The position numbers and the translations under genes were made by a program. From positions 288,134-352,133 of the forward strand of contig NZ_BMPW01000009.1 in assembly GCF_014647795.1 (NCBI RefSeq): a DNA stretch of 64,000 bases. Direction: 5' to 3'. Shown here piece by piece: positions 8,401-16,066 of this stretch. Source of the DNA: Actinoplanes campanulatus. GTDB taxonomy: Bacteria; Actinomycetota; Actinomycetes; Mycobacteriales; Micromonosporaceae. How positions within the stretch are numbered: position 1 is the stretch's first letter; each line of letters opens with the position of its first letter. Below the pieces are notes generated by a model, which did no database searches, was not told where the DNA came from, and worked only from the letters and a program-made list of their open reading frames with translations.

Positions 8401-9127
8401 CCAGGACGATCTCATCGCGGAACTTCGGGAATTGGGCGGTCGTCTGCGCGTACCCCCGGCGGCCGACCAGAGGGCCGCGGTGCGGGCGCGCCTCGCCCGG
8501 CCCGCGCCGCGACGGCCTCGCGCGCGCCTGATCCTCGCCGGCCTGGTGGCCACCGTCGCCGCATCGGTCACCCTGGTCGCCCCGGCCCGCGCCGCGGTGG
8601 TCGAGGTGGTCGGCGACCTTCTTCGCGTGGCCGGCATCGAGGTACGGGGTGAGCCGTCCCGCACGAGCCTGCCCGTCACCCCGAGCCCGCTGCCGTCAGT
8701 GGACGGGCCCTCGCTGGAAGCCGCCCGCCGGGTCGCCGCCTTCCCGGTCGGCGTGCCCGGGGCACTCGGGCAGCCGGAGCAGGTGGTGACGGCCGACCCG
8801 GACCCGCGGGGGCATCCACGGGTGATCACCATGGTCTTCCGGGGCGGAACGGTGCGATTCGACCAGTTCGACGGGCGGTTGGACACCGCGTTCGTCAAGA
8901 CGTCGCCGGACGCCCGGTTGGTGGACCTGGGTGGCGCGATCCTGACGGCGGCCTGGCTGCCCGGCCCGCACCCGCTCACCTATGTGGGCCGCGACGGCCT
9001 GGAACGCAGCGAGACCGCCCGGCTGTCCGGGCCCGCGCTGATCTGGACGACCGGCGCCGTCACCTACCGGTTGGAGGGGATTCCGGCCATCGAGGAGGCG
9101 GTGGCGACGGCCCGGTCGGTGCGCTGA
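8393..9127 (+). CDS. Membrane protein, candidate anti-sigma factor
   Basis: This 244-residue protein starts at GTG 8393 inside the sigma factor gene (8-bp overlap), so the two are translationally coupled. A short cytoplasmic N-terminus (about 1-43, LIAELRELGGRLRVPP) precedes one membrane helix at about 44-66, and the remaining 175 residues would be outside the cell. This topology fits an anti-sigma factor or its co-regulator. The zinc-binding HxxxCxxC motif of ZAS anti-sigma factors is absent, and I do not recognise the outer domain. The role is therefore inferred from position and topology. Confidence 0.7.
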   Translation: MPDQDDLIAELRELGGRLRVPPAADQRAAVRARLARPAPRRPRARLILAGLVATVAASVTLVAPARAAVVEVVGDLLRVAGIEVRGEPSRTSLPVTPSPLPSVDGPSLEAARRVAAFPVGVPGALGQPEQVVTADPDPRGHPRVITMVFRGGTVRFDQFDGRLDTAFVKTSPDARLVDLGGAILTAAWLPGPHPLTYVGRDGLERSETARLSGPALIWTTGAVTYRLEGIPAIEEAVATARSVR

Positions 9128-9213
9128 ACTCCGATCGGGCGAGTAGGGCGTCGCGTATCGGAACCTGTCGTGGTCTCGCCGGCGCCCGGGCCTTCGACGG
9201 CAACTTCGTCGCT

Positions 9214-9573
9214 ATGAGTGACAGGAATCGTCGAACCGACACGCCCTGTGATCCGTTCTCTCTGTCAGGCGGGACACGACGTCCCGCGGTGACCGACAAG
9301 GCGGTGGCAATGCTGATCCTGTCCCTTCTCATCCTGGTCCTGGCCGCCGCCTGCGTGCTCGCGGTGCGCGGGGTGCGGGCGGACGCGTCAGCCGAGGCTG
9401 AGCCGCTGAGCATCCCGGAGGCGCTCTTCGCGCCGGAGAGCCTGGAGGGCGTGCTCTGCGCGCAGCTCCTGGACGGGGAGATCACCCGGCGCCAGTACCT
9501 GCGGTCGATGGCCGGCATCGCCGCGCGTGACGAGTATCGCCACCCCCTCGTGGTGCCCCGTTACGAGGACTGA
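9214..9573 (+). CDS. Small membrane protein with SHOCT-like tail
   Basis: This 119-residue protein has a single membrane helix at about residues 31-52 (MLILSLLILVLAAACVLAV). It ends in a short helical segment (EGVLCAQLLDGEITRRQYLRSM) that resembles the SHOCT oligomerisation motif often found at the C-terminus of small bacterial membrane proteins. No enzyme motif is seen. ATG 9214 lacks a clear ribosome-binding site and a downstream GTG could be the true start. A textbook intrinsic terminator follows 17 bp after the stop. Confidence 0.65.
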   Translation: MSDRNRRTDTPCDPFSLSGGTRRPAVTDKAVAMLILSLLILVLAAACVLAVRGVRADASAEAEPLSIPEALFAPESLEGVLCAQLLDGEITRRQYLRSMAGIAARDEYRHPLVVPRYED

Positions 9574-9590
9574 CAGCCGGCCGGGTCGTA

Positions 9591-9626
9591 GCCCGGCGCC
9601 CGCTGACGCGGGTGCCGGGCTTTTTT
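9591..9626 (+). terminator. Intrinsic terminator
   Basis: A 13-bp GC-rich stem (9591-9603 with 9608-9620, one G-U pair) has a 4-nt loop TGAC and is followed directly by six T residues (9621-9626). It terminates the small membrane-protein gene and insulates the next operon. Confidence 0.95.
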
Positions 9627-9632
9627 GCGTCC

Positions 9633-9675
9633 TTGACAGCCTCCCATCGATAGCAGCTAATGGAAACCCTGTTTC
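9633..9675 (+). promoter_or_regulatory. Promoter and GAAAC-N3-GTTTC operator of secreted hydrolase gene
   Basis: TTGACA (9633-9638) is followed after 17 bp by GCTAAT (9656-9661), a plausible vegetative promoter. The palindrome GAAAC-CCT-GTTTC (9663-9675) lies immediately downstream, around the expected transcription start, which is a repressor position. It is the first of a family of such elements in this window, which I assign tentatively to the IclR regulator encoded at 53651. Confidence 0.65.
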
Positions 9676-9708
9676 GGAGAGTGTTACGGCTGACCACTTG
9701 GAGGTCCC

Positions 9709-10674
9709 GTGTCCCTGTCCCCACGCCGCATCGTGGCGATGCTCGTCATGTCCGCCGGCATCCTGGCCGCCACCACCACGCCCGCCCAGGCCGCGGCGGT
9801 CGAGGTCGACGGTGACATCACCGTCCCCTGCGGCAGTTCGACCCTCACCCAGGACGCCGACTGGTTCTTCCCCGAGACCACCAGCCCGAAGGCCCTGGTC
9901 CTCCTCCAGCACGGCTTCTCCCGCTCGAACAGCAACGTCGCCGCGCTGGCCCGGAAATACCAGGCCGCCGGTTTCCTGGTCTTCACCCCGACCCTGCCGT
10001 CGACCAACTCCAGCGGCTGCACGGTCAGCAACCAGGGAGACAACACCGCCTTCCTGAACAGCGTCGCCGCCTGGATCGGCGAGGCCACCACCTCGACCAA
10101 GGCGCTCGCCACCAGCTATGCGAAGGCGGCGACCACGGCCGGGCGCTCCGGCAGCACACTGCCCACGAAGTACGTGCTGGCCGGGCACTCGGCCGGCGGC
10201 GACGCGGTCACCTACATCGCCAACCGGTTGCGCACCACGTTCCCGGCCGCGTTCGCGAACCTGGCCTACCTGCAACTGCTCGACCCGGTCAAGTCGCCGT
10301 CCGGCACCAACATGGCGACCGCCCTGACCGGGCTGAACGGAACCTCGCTGCCGATCACGGCGATCTCCTCGCCGCCCTACCTCTCCAACAGCAACGCCAG
10401 CGGCACCGTGGAACTGCTCGCCCGGGTCGGCCGGCCGTTCCTCGGGGTCCGGCTCACCACCGGCTCACACTGTGACGCCGAGGGCGCCAGCACCAACTGG
10501 CTCTGCACCCTGACCGGCGGCGCGTCGAAGGCGAAGAACGTCACCGCGCTCCAGACCTTCGCGGTCAACTGGGCCTCGGACGCGGCGGCCGGCGCCACCA
10601 CCGCGACCTACTACCCGGGCGGCTCGTACTACCAGGGCCTGCTCACCGGCAACGTCATCCAGACGCTCAGCTGA
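9709..10674 (+). CDS. Secreted alpha/beta hydrolase
   Basis: This 321-residue protein has a Sec signal peptide with cleavage probably after AQA (about residue 28). The mature part is an alpha/beta hydrolase: the oxyanion region is LLQHGFSRSN, the nucleophile is Ser161 in GHSAGG, and likely partners are Asp192 (LLDPVKS) and His254 (TGSHCDAEG). Several cysteines suggest disulphides. It is probably an extracellular esterase or lipase of the dienelactone-hydrolase/chlorophyllase-like kind; the substrate is not evident. GTG 9709 has GGAGGT upstream. A GAAAC-N3-GTTTC operator precedes it, which ties it to the catabolic regulon rather than to the stress genes at its left. Confidence 0.85.
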   Translation: MSLSPRRIVAMLVMSAGILAATTTPAQAAAVEVDGDITVPCGSSTLTQDADWFFPETTSPKALVLLQHGFSRSNSNVAALARKYQAAGFLVFTPTLPSTNSSGCTVSNQGDNTAFLNSVAAWIGEATTSTKALATSYAKAATTAGRSGSTLPTKYVLAGHSAGGDAVTYIANRLRTTFPAAFANLAYLQLLDPVKSPSGTNMATALTGLNGTSLPITAISSPPYLSNSNASGTVELLARVGRPFLGVRLTTGSHCDAEGASTNWLCTLTGGASKAKNVTALQTFAVNWASDAAAGATTATYYPGGSYYQGLLTGNVIQTLS

Positions 10675-10685
10675 CGCTCCCCACC

Positions 10686-10715
10686 GGAGCCGGCGGCCGT
10701 ACGGTCGCCGGCTCC
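10686..10715. terminator. Hairpin between convergent genes
   Basis: A 10-bp perfect stem (GGAGCCGGCG at 10686-10695 with its complement at 10706-10715) has an inner partly self-complementary loop. It lies 11 bp after the secreted hydrolase stop and before the convergent amidase gene. It has no T-run, so it is called a terminator with moderate confidence. Confidence 0.6.
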
Positions 10716-10817
10716 GGGCCGCCGGACCTCACCTGGTCCTCGATCTCCGACCGCCCGGAACGGGCGGCAAAGGCCCGGGTGGCAGCGAGGCCGCCGTGCG
10801 CCACGGGACGGGGTCGT

Positions 10818-11465
10818 CTATTCGGGACGCTCCGCCGCGTACCAGATCAGGGTTTGCAGGGTTTCGGCGAGGGTGACCACGTCGGCGTATTTGGCGTCGA
10901 GGTCGAAGAGATTGTGGTCGTGCGGGCCGCCGTCGCGGTCGGCGCAGGCGTCGCGGACGACGATTGGCCGGAAGCCGTGCTGGAGCGCGTCGAGCGCCGA
11001 GGCGCGGACGCAGCCGGAGGTGGAGTAGCCGCCGATGACCACGGTGTCGATCGAGTGCGAGGCCAGCCAGGCGGCCAGCGACGTGCCGGCGAAGGCGCTC
11101 GCGTAGTGCTTGACCACCACCTGCTCGCCGGGCGCCGGGCGCAGTGGCGGCGCGAAGTCGCCCAGCGGGTTGCCGTCGGCGAAGACCTTGAGCGCCGGGA
11201 CCTTGGCGGCGAACAGCGGCGCCTCCGCGCACGTCTCGTCGGCGAAGTGGACCCGGGTCCAGAGGACCGGGATCCCGGCGGCGCGGGCCGCGTCGGCCAG
11301 CTCGGCCATCGCCTCGGCGGCCGCCTGACCGGTCATGAGGAAGAGCGGCGAGTCCGGGTCGGTGTACGCCAGCGCCGGGTCCACGAGCAGCACCGCGGGC
11401 CGGGTGCCCCAGCCCAGCCGCCGCGCGAACCCGGCCCGCGCGTAGTCCTCGCCGAGCTCGGCCAT
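10818..11465 (-). CDS. Isochorismatase-family amidohydrolase (carbamoylsarcosine/maleamate amidase type)
   Basis: This 215-residue cytosolic cysteine hydrolase cleaves C-N bonds. The catalytic triad of the family is visible as Asp29 (LLVDPALAY), Lys119 (VVKHYASAF) and Cys152 (YSTSGCVRAS). Relatives are N-carbamoylsarcosine amidase and maleamate amidase (NicF), which open half-amides to acids. The start ATG 11465 overlaps the CaiB stop by one base (TGATG). A longer reading frame upstream lies inside the CaiB gene and is a shadow. In this gene set a half-amidase role after an imidase (gene at 18765) is attractive but inferred. Confidence 0.88.
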   Translation of the reverse strand: MAELGEDYARAGFARRLGWGTRPAVLLVDPALAYTDPDSPLFLMTGQAAAEAMAELADAARAAGIPVLWTRVHFADETCAEAPLFAAKVPALKVFADGNPLGDFAPPLRPAPGEQVVVKHYASAFAGTSLAAWLASHSIDTVVIGGYSTSGCVRASALDALQHGFRPIVVRDACADRDGGPHDHNLFDLDAKYADVVTLAETLQTLIWYAAERPE

Positions 11466-12658
11466 CAGACGATCCCGCGGGTCTTCAGGTCGGCCAGCTC
11501 GTCGCCGGTGAGGCCGAGCAGGCCCTGGTAGACCTCCTCGTTGTGGGAGCCGAGCGCCGGACCGGCCCATTTCACCCCACCGGGCGTGCCGGACAGTCTC
11601 GGCGCCACGTTCTGCATCGGGAGCCTGCCGAACTCGGGGTGGTCCACCTCGATGACCGCCTGCCGGGCCTGGACGTGCGGGTCGGCGATGATGTCCTCGG
11701 CCGTGTAGATGCCGCCGGCCGGGACGCCGGCCTCGTGCAGCAGCGACAGCAGCTTCGCCGACGGGATGGTCCGGGTCCAGGCGGAGATGACGTCGTCGAG
11801 CTCGGCCTGGTTCTCGCCGCGGGCGCCGTGTGTCGCATACCGCGCGTCGGCCGGCAGGTCGGGGCGCTCCATGACGTCGGCCAACCGGCGGAACACGGTG
11901 TCCTGGTTGGCGGCGATCAGCACGTCGGAGCCGTCGGCGCTGGGGTAGACGTTGCTGGGCGCGACGTTCGGCAGGATCGGGCCGGTTCGCTCGCGACGGT
12001 AGCCGGCCACGCCCCACTCCGGGATCAGCGACTCCATCATGGCGAGCACCGCCTCGTAGATCGCCGAGTCGACGACCTGGCCGCGGCCGGTGCGCTCGCG
12101 GGCGTGCAGGGCGGCCAGCGTGCCGAACGCGGCGTAGGTGGCGGCCAGCGAGTCGCCGATCGAGATGCCGGAGCGGGACGGGGCCCGGTCGGCCTCGCCG
12201 GTCACATACCGCAGCCCGCCCATCGCCTCGCCGATGGAGCCGAACCCGGCGCGCGGCGAATACGGTCCGGTCTGTCCGTAGCCGGTCACCCGGACCAGGA
12301 TGAGCCGGGGGTTGATCGTCGACAGCTCCTCGTAGGAGAGGCCCCAGCGCTCCAGGGTGCCGGGCCGGAAGTTCTCCAGCAGGACGTCGGACTTCTCGAC
12401 CAGGCGCCGGACGAGGGCCTGGCCGTCGGCGGTGCGCAGGTTGCAGGTGACCGACTTCTTGTTGCGGGCCACCACCGGCCACCACAGGGACCGGCCGTGC
12501 GGTTTCTCCCGCCCCCACTGGCGCATCGGATCGCCCTTGCCCGGGTCCTCCAGCTTGATCACCTCGGCCCCGAAGTCGCCGAGGAGCTGCCCGCAGAACG
12601 GGCCGGCGAGCAGGGTTCCGGTTTCCAGTACGCGAATGTCAGACAGTGGCGCGGTCAC
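11465..12658 (-). CDS. CaiB/BaiF family III CoA-transferase
   Basis: This 397-residue protein has the N-terminal Rossmann motif VLETGTLLAGPFCGQLLGDFGAEVIK and the RNKKSVTCNL and ENFRPGTLERWG segments typical of formyl-CoA/carnitine CoA-transferases. These enzymes swap CoA between carboxylic acids through an aspartyl-CoA intermediate and act as interlocked dimers. It starts at GTG 12658; a -10-like TATAGG lies 8 nt upstream on the minus strand, suggesting a leaderless mRNA. It is divergent from the HMG-CoA-lyase-like gene across an operator and is coupled to the downstream amidase gene. Substrates are unknown. Confidence 0.92.
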   Translation of the reverse strand: MTAPLSDIRVLETGTLLAGPFCGQLLGDFGAEVIKLEDPGKGDPMRQWGREKPHGRSLWWPVVARNKKSVTCNLRTADGQALVRRLVEKSDVLLENFRPGTLERWGLSYEELSTINPRLILVRVTGYGQTGPYSPRAGFGSIGEAMGGLRYVTGEADRAPSRSGISIGDSLAATYAAFGTLAALHARERTGRGQVVDSAIYEAVLAMMESLIPEWGVAGYRRERTGPILPNVAPSNVYPSADGSDVLIAANQDTVFRRLADVMERPDLPADARYATHGARGENQAELDDVISAWTRTIPSAKLLSLLHEAGVPAGGIYTAEDIIADPHVQARQAVIEVDHPEFGRLPMQNVAPRLSGTPGGVKWAGPALGSHNEEVYQGLLGLTGDELADLKTRGIV

Positions 12659-12666
12659 GCCGTCAC

Positions 12667-12702
12667 CCTATACTTGCGAAACGACGTTTCGCTAGATGAA
12701 AC
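12667..12702. promoter_or_regulatory. Divergent operator GAAAC-N3-GTTTC-N7-GAAAC
   Basis: Half-sites GAAAC (12678-12682), GTTTC (12686-12690) and GAAAC (12698-12702) occur with 3- and 7-bp spacings; GC flanks extend the first palindrome to 17 bp. The minus-strand -10 TATAGG is at 12672-12667, so a bound regulator would cover the -35 to -10 spacer of the CaiB promoter as well as the lyase promoter. Confidence 0.7.
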
Positions 12703-12718
12703 AGAGGGGGTGCCGGGC

Positions 12719-13615
12719 GTGGAGATCGTCGAGGTCGGGCCGCGGGACGGGCTGCAGAACGAGAAGCGGGTCCTGCCGACATCCGTCAAGGTCGGCTACG
12801 TGTCGCGGGCCATCGCGGCGGGGTTGCGGCGGATCGAGGTGGCCGCCTTCGCCCGCCCGGACCGGGTGCCGCAGATGGCTGACGCCGAGGAGGTCCTGCG
12901 GTCGGTGCCCCGCCGGCCCGGCGTCCGGTATGTCGCGCTGGTCCTCAATGGCCGCGGGCTCGACCGGGCGCTCGCGCTGGAGGCCGCGCGGCCTGACGAG
13001 ATCAACTATGTAGTTGTCGCGAGTGATGAGTTTTCCCGGCGTAACCAGGGGATGTCTACGGCCTCCTCGCTCGGGGCCTTCCGTGCGGTCGCTGAACGTG
13101 CCCGCGATGCCGGACTTTTCGTGACTTTGACGGTGGCCGCTGCGTTCGGATGCCCCTTCACCGGTTCGGTGCCCGTTTCCCGGGTGCGCGACATCGTGGC
13201 CGATGCCGGTCCGCTGGATGAGATCTGCCTGGCCGACACGATCGGCGCGGGCGTGCCGGGGCAGGTCACCGAGCTGGCGGCCGCGATGCGTACGGTCGCT
13301 CCGGTCGCGCCGCTGCGCGCTCACTTCCACAACACCAGAAACACGGGGTACGCCAACGCGATCGCCGCGGTGACGAGTGGATTCGTGGCGCTGGACGCCA
13401 GTCTCGGCGGGATCGGCGGGTGCCCGTTCGCGCCGGCCGCCACCGGGAACATCGCCACCGAGGACCTGGCCTACCTGCTGAACCGGTCGGCGCTGAAGAC
13501 CGGGGTGGACGTGACCGCGGCCGCTGCCGCCGGGACCTGGATCGGATCGGAGCTCGGGCTCGCCCCGGTTCCCGCGCAACTCGGCCGGGCCGGCGACTTC
13601 CCTCTTGCGTCATGA
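12719..13615 (+). CDS. Hydroxymethylglutaryl-CoA lyase family enzyme
   Basis: This 298-residue TIM-barrel lyase starts with the family signature EVGPRDGLQNE (metal ligand Asp and catalytic Arg). It has the metal-binding HFHNTRN and the cysteine loop GGIGGCPFAPAATGN that closes the active site. HMG-CoA lyases cleave 3-hydroxy-3-methyl acyl-CoA to acetyl-CoA and a ketoacid; relatives act on other branched acyl-CoAs. GTG 12719 is preferred over GTG 12710 because GAGGGGG lies 8 bp before it. Together with CoA ligase, dehydrogenase and hydratases nearby, it probably cleaves a branched CoA intermediate. Confidence 0.92.
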   Translation: MEIVEVGPRDGLQNEKRVLPTSVKVGYVSRAIAAGLRRIEVAAFARPDRVPQMADAEEVLRSVPRRPGVRYVALVLNGRGLDRALALEAARPDEINYVVVASDEFSRRNQGMSTASSLGAFRAVAERARDAGLFVTLTVAAAFGCPFTGSVPVSRVRDIVADAGPLDEICLADTIGAGVPGQVTELAAAMRTVAPVAPLRAHFHNTRNTGYANAIAAVTSGFVALDASLGGIGGCPFAPAATGNIATEDLAYLLNRSALKTGVDVTAAAAAGTWIGSELGLAPVPAQLGRAGDFPLAS

Positions 13616-13635
13616 ATGGAAACGGTGTTTCCATT
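13615..13635. promoter_or_regulatory. 21-bp palindromic operator before acyl-CoA ligase
   Basis: The core GAAACGGTGTTTC (13619-13631) is flanked by AATG and CATT, giving a 21-bp symmetrical site. It begins at the last base of the upstream stop codon and ends 5 bp before the ligase ATG. It is the best-conserved copy of the regulon element in the window. Confidence 0.75.
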
Positions 13636-13640
13636 CTCGC

Positions 13641-15131
13641 ATGCTGCGGCCGGGTGGTGCTGATCTGACGATCGCCGGCGGCGTGCGCGAGTTCGGCCGG
13701 GCCACCCCGGACGTGATCGCGGTACGCGACGGGGACCGGGAACTCAAGTACGGGGCGCTCGACGAGCGCTCCTCACGAATCGCGTGTGCGCTGCTGGCCC
13801 ACGGGTTCTCGTACGGCGACCGGGTGGCGCTGCTCTGCGGCAACCGGCTCGAATACCCGGAGATCGCGGCCGGCATCGCCAAGGCCGGCCTGGTGTTGGT
13901 CCCGGTCAACCCGCGGCTCACCGCGCCGGAGGTGGACTTCATCCTCGGCCACTCCGGGGCGCGGGCGCTGATCGTGGACCCGGCGCTGGCCGGGGCGGTT
14001 CCGGACGGCTTCCCGGGGCGGGTCGTGCACCTCGGGCCGGAGTACGAGGCGTGGCTCGGCACCGCCCGCTCCGTCGACCCGTGGATCGCGGTGGACGAGC
14101 GGGACCCGTTCTGCATCGCGTACACGGCCGGCACCACCGGCGACCCGAAGGGCGTGCTCGTCTCGCACCGGTCCCGGTCGCTCACCTTCTACGCCACCGC
14201 GCTGGAGTGGGGGATCGGGCCGGGGCGGCGGACCATCGCGGTCGCCCCGATGTACCACGGCGCGGGGTTCGCCTTCGCCTACGCGGCCGTCTACTGCGGG
14301 GCGACGGTCAGCATGCTGCGCTCGTTCCAGCCGGACGCGCTGCTCGACATGATCCAGCGGGACGGCGCCCAGTCGGTGTTCCTGGTCCCGACCCACGCGC
14401 AGGTGATCCGCTCCTTTTTCGAGAAGGTCCCGGCGGCACCGACGCTGGACACCCTCTACTTCAACGCGGCGGCGCTGCCCAAGGTGCTCAAGGAGTGGGT
14501 GTTCGAGGCGTTCCCCGGCGTGGGGGTGCACGAGCTCTACGGCTCCACCGAGGCGGGCGTGATCACCAACCTGCGGCCGCCGGACGCCCGGCGCAAGGCC
14601 GGCACCGTCGGCCACCCGTGGTTCGGCACGCAGGTCCGGGTGGTCGGGCCGGACGGCGCCCCGGTCGGGCCCGGGCAGCCGGGGGAGCTGTACAGCCGCT
14701 CGCCGTACCTGATGAACGGCTACCACGAGAACCCGGCCGCGACCGCCGCCTGCACCACCGGGGACGGCTTCCTCACCTCCGGCGACATCGTGATCCGCGA
14801 CGAGGAGGGCTTCATCTCCATCGTGGACCGGGTCAAGGACGTGATCATCACGGGCGGTGTGAACGTCTACCCGCGCGACGTCGAGGAGGTCCTGCTCACC
14901 CACCCGGCGGTGGCCGAGTGCGCGGTCGTCGGCGAACCGGACGAGCGGTGGGGTGAGCGGGTCGTCGCCTACTACGTCGGCCGGTCGCCCGTCGACGCCG
15001 GCGATCTGGAGGGCTTCCTGCGGTCGCGGCTGGCCGGATTCAAGGTCCCCAAGCAGTACCGAACCGTCGCGGCGCTGCCCCGCAACGCCGCCGGCAAGAT
15101 CCTGAAACGCGAGCTGAGGAGTACGCCGTGA
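13641..15131 (+). CDS. AMP-dependent acyl-CoA synthetase
   Basis: This 496-residue enzyme activates a carboxylic acid to its CoA thioester through an acyl-AMP. The ANL-superfamily motifs are in order: the phosphate loop AYTAGTTGDPKGV (about residue 155), the ELYGSTEAG acyl-adenylate motif, the TSGDIV...VDRVKD hinge and the catalytic Lys in AGKILKREL near the C-terminus. ATG 13641 follows the operator directly and lacks a ribosome-binding site; an in-frame TTG at 13605 would overlap the operator and the upstream gene. It overlaps the cupin gene by 4 bp. The substrate acid is not predictable from sequence. Confidence 0.94.
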   Translation: MLRPGGADLTIAGGVREFGRATPDVIAVRDGDRELKYGALDERSSRIACALLAHGFSYGDRVALLCGNRLEYPEIAAGIAKAGLVLVPVNPRLTAPEVDFILGHSGARALIVDPALAGAVPDGFPGRVVHLGPEYEAWLGTARSVDPWIAVDERDPFCIAYTAGTTGDPKGVLVSHRSRSLTFYATALEWGIGPGRRTIAVAPMYHGAGFAFAYAAVYCGATVSMLRSFQPDALLDMIQRDGAQSVFLVPTHAQVIRSFFEKVPAAPTLDTLYFNAAALPKVLKEWVFEAFPGVGVHELYGSTEAGVITNLRPPDARRKAGTVGHPWFGTQVRVVGPDGAPVGPGQPGELYSRSPYLMNGYHENPAATAACTTGDGFLTSGDIVIRDEEGFISIVDRVKDVIITGGVNVYPRDVEEVLLTHPAVAECAVVGEPDERWGERVVAYYVGRSPVDAGDLEGFLRSRLAGFKVPKQYRTVAALPRNAAGKILKRELRSTP

Positions 15132-16000
15132 GGGCACATGTGGAGCTGATCCACGAAGACGACTACATCTTCCACACCGGCGAACTGCCGTACGGCGAGG
15201 GGAAGATCCTCGAGCGCCGTCTGTCCACCGACGAGGAGGACGGCTCGTCGTCGCTGTCGCTGCACGCAGGAGCGGACTGGGGCCGCAGCGCCGGGATCGT
15301 GCACGCCGACACCGAGTTCTACGTGGTCGAGGGCTCCATGCTCTATGGCGGTCAGGAGTTGGGTGCCGGCGGCTACGTCCAGGTCCCCAAGGGCACCGCG
15401 ATGGACTGGCTGAAGATCCGGGAGGGCTCCCGGGTGCTGCACTGGCGCGAGTACGGCGACTGCGGCTTCGACCCGTTCACGAATCTCGGTGAGGCCTCGG
15501 CTGCGGCGTCGCCGGAGTCGGCCGAGGGCGTGACCGTCATGGACGCCGGGAAGATGGAGTGGACCGAGGCGCCGTCGGTCGGCCCGCTCACCCCGCTCTA
15601 CATCAAGCTGCTGCACCGCGACCCGAAGACCGGCTTCTACACCCGGCTCATCCGCGCGCCGAAGGGCTGGACCGACCACCGGCTCGCCCACCACCCTTGC
15701 TACGAGGAGTTCTACACCCTGGCCGGGAAGATGGCGTACAACTTCGGCGACATCGACGAGGGCACCTACTGCTTCCGTCCGGCCCGGGTCAAGCACGGCC
15801 ACTTCGTCGCGGAGACCGAGATCGACTGGATCCTGCGGTCCGACGGTGAACTGACCAACTGGTACACCACCGACGAGTGGGTCAAGTACGGCGGTCACGC
15901 GGAGAACTACGACGAGCACGACGGCCACATCCACCCGATCCTGTCGTCGCTGCCGGTGCGGTCCCGCTCCCGTGGCGAGTGGTCCGGCGACGGCATGTGA
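15128..16000 (+). CDS. Tandem cupin-domain protein
   Basis: This 290-residue protein has two cupin-like beta-barrel halves. The first (about 45-105) has HADTEFYVVEGSMLYGG and the second (about 165-225) has HHPCYEEFYTLAGKMAYNFG with HGHF. These resemble metal-binding cupin motifs 1 and 2, so a dioxygenase, isomerase or lyase role on an organic acid is possible; DUF4437-type proteins look similar. GTG 15128 overlaps the ligase stop. Function is unknown, but strict coupling to the ligase indicates action in the same pathway. An 8-bp hairpin (16010-16033) follows the gene. Confidence 0.78.
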   Translation: MRAHVELIHEDDYIFHTGELPYGEGKILERRLSTDEEDGSSSLSLHAGADWGRSAGIVHADTEFYVVEGSMLYGGQELGAGGYVQVPKGTAMDWLKIREGSRVLHWREYGDCGFDPFTNLGEASAAASPESAEGVTVMDAGKMEWTEAPSVGPLTPLYIKLLHRDPKTGFYTRLIRAPKGWTDHRLAHHPCYEEFYTLAGKMAYNFGDIDEGTYCFRPARVKHGHFVAETEIDWILRSDGELTNWYTTDEWVKYGGHAENYDEHDGHIHPILSSLPVRSRSRGEWSGDGM

Positions 16001-16033
16001 GGTAGCTCCCCGGCTGGGCGTCAGTCCAGCCGG

Positions 16034-16066
16034 TTCAAAATGGTTACTGGTGGGTAATATCGCGGC
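16034..16066 (+). promoter_or_regulatory. Putative leaderless promoter of acyl-CoA oxidase-like gene
   Basis: A -10-like TAATAT (16055-16060) ends 6 bp before ATG 16067, and no ribosome-binding site is present, so the transcript may begin at the start codon. The upstream GGTTCAAAATGGTTACTGG tract carries a repeated GGTT but does not match the regulon operator. Confidence 0.45.

Noticed and set aside
9159-9176. GGAACC and GTCTC words upstream of the small membrane-protein gene as a second ECF promoter
   Set aside because: The spacing does not match the 17-bp gap of the clear promoter at 7772-7815.
10818-12518. 566-codon minus-strand frame suggesting a long amidase
   Set aside because: Only the part from ATG 11465 has isochorismatase features; the upstream part is an alternative frame of the CaiB gene.
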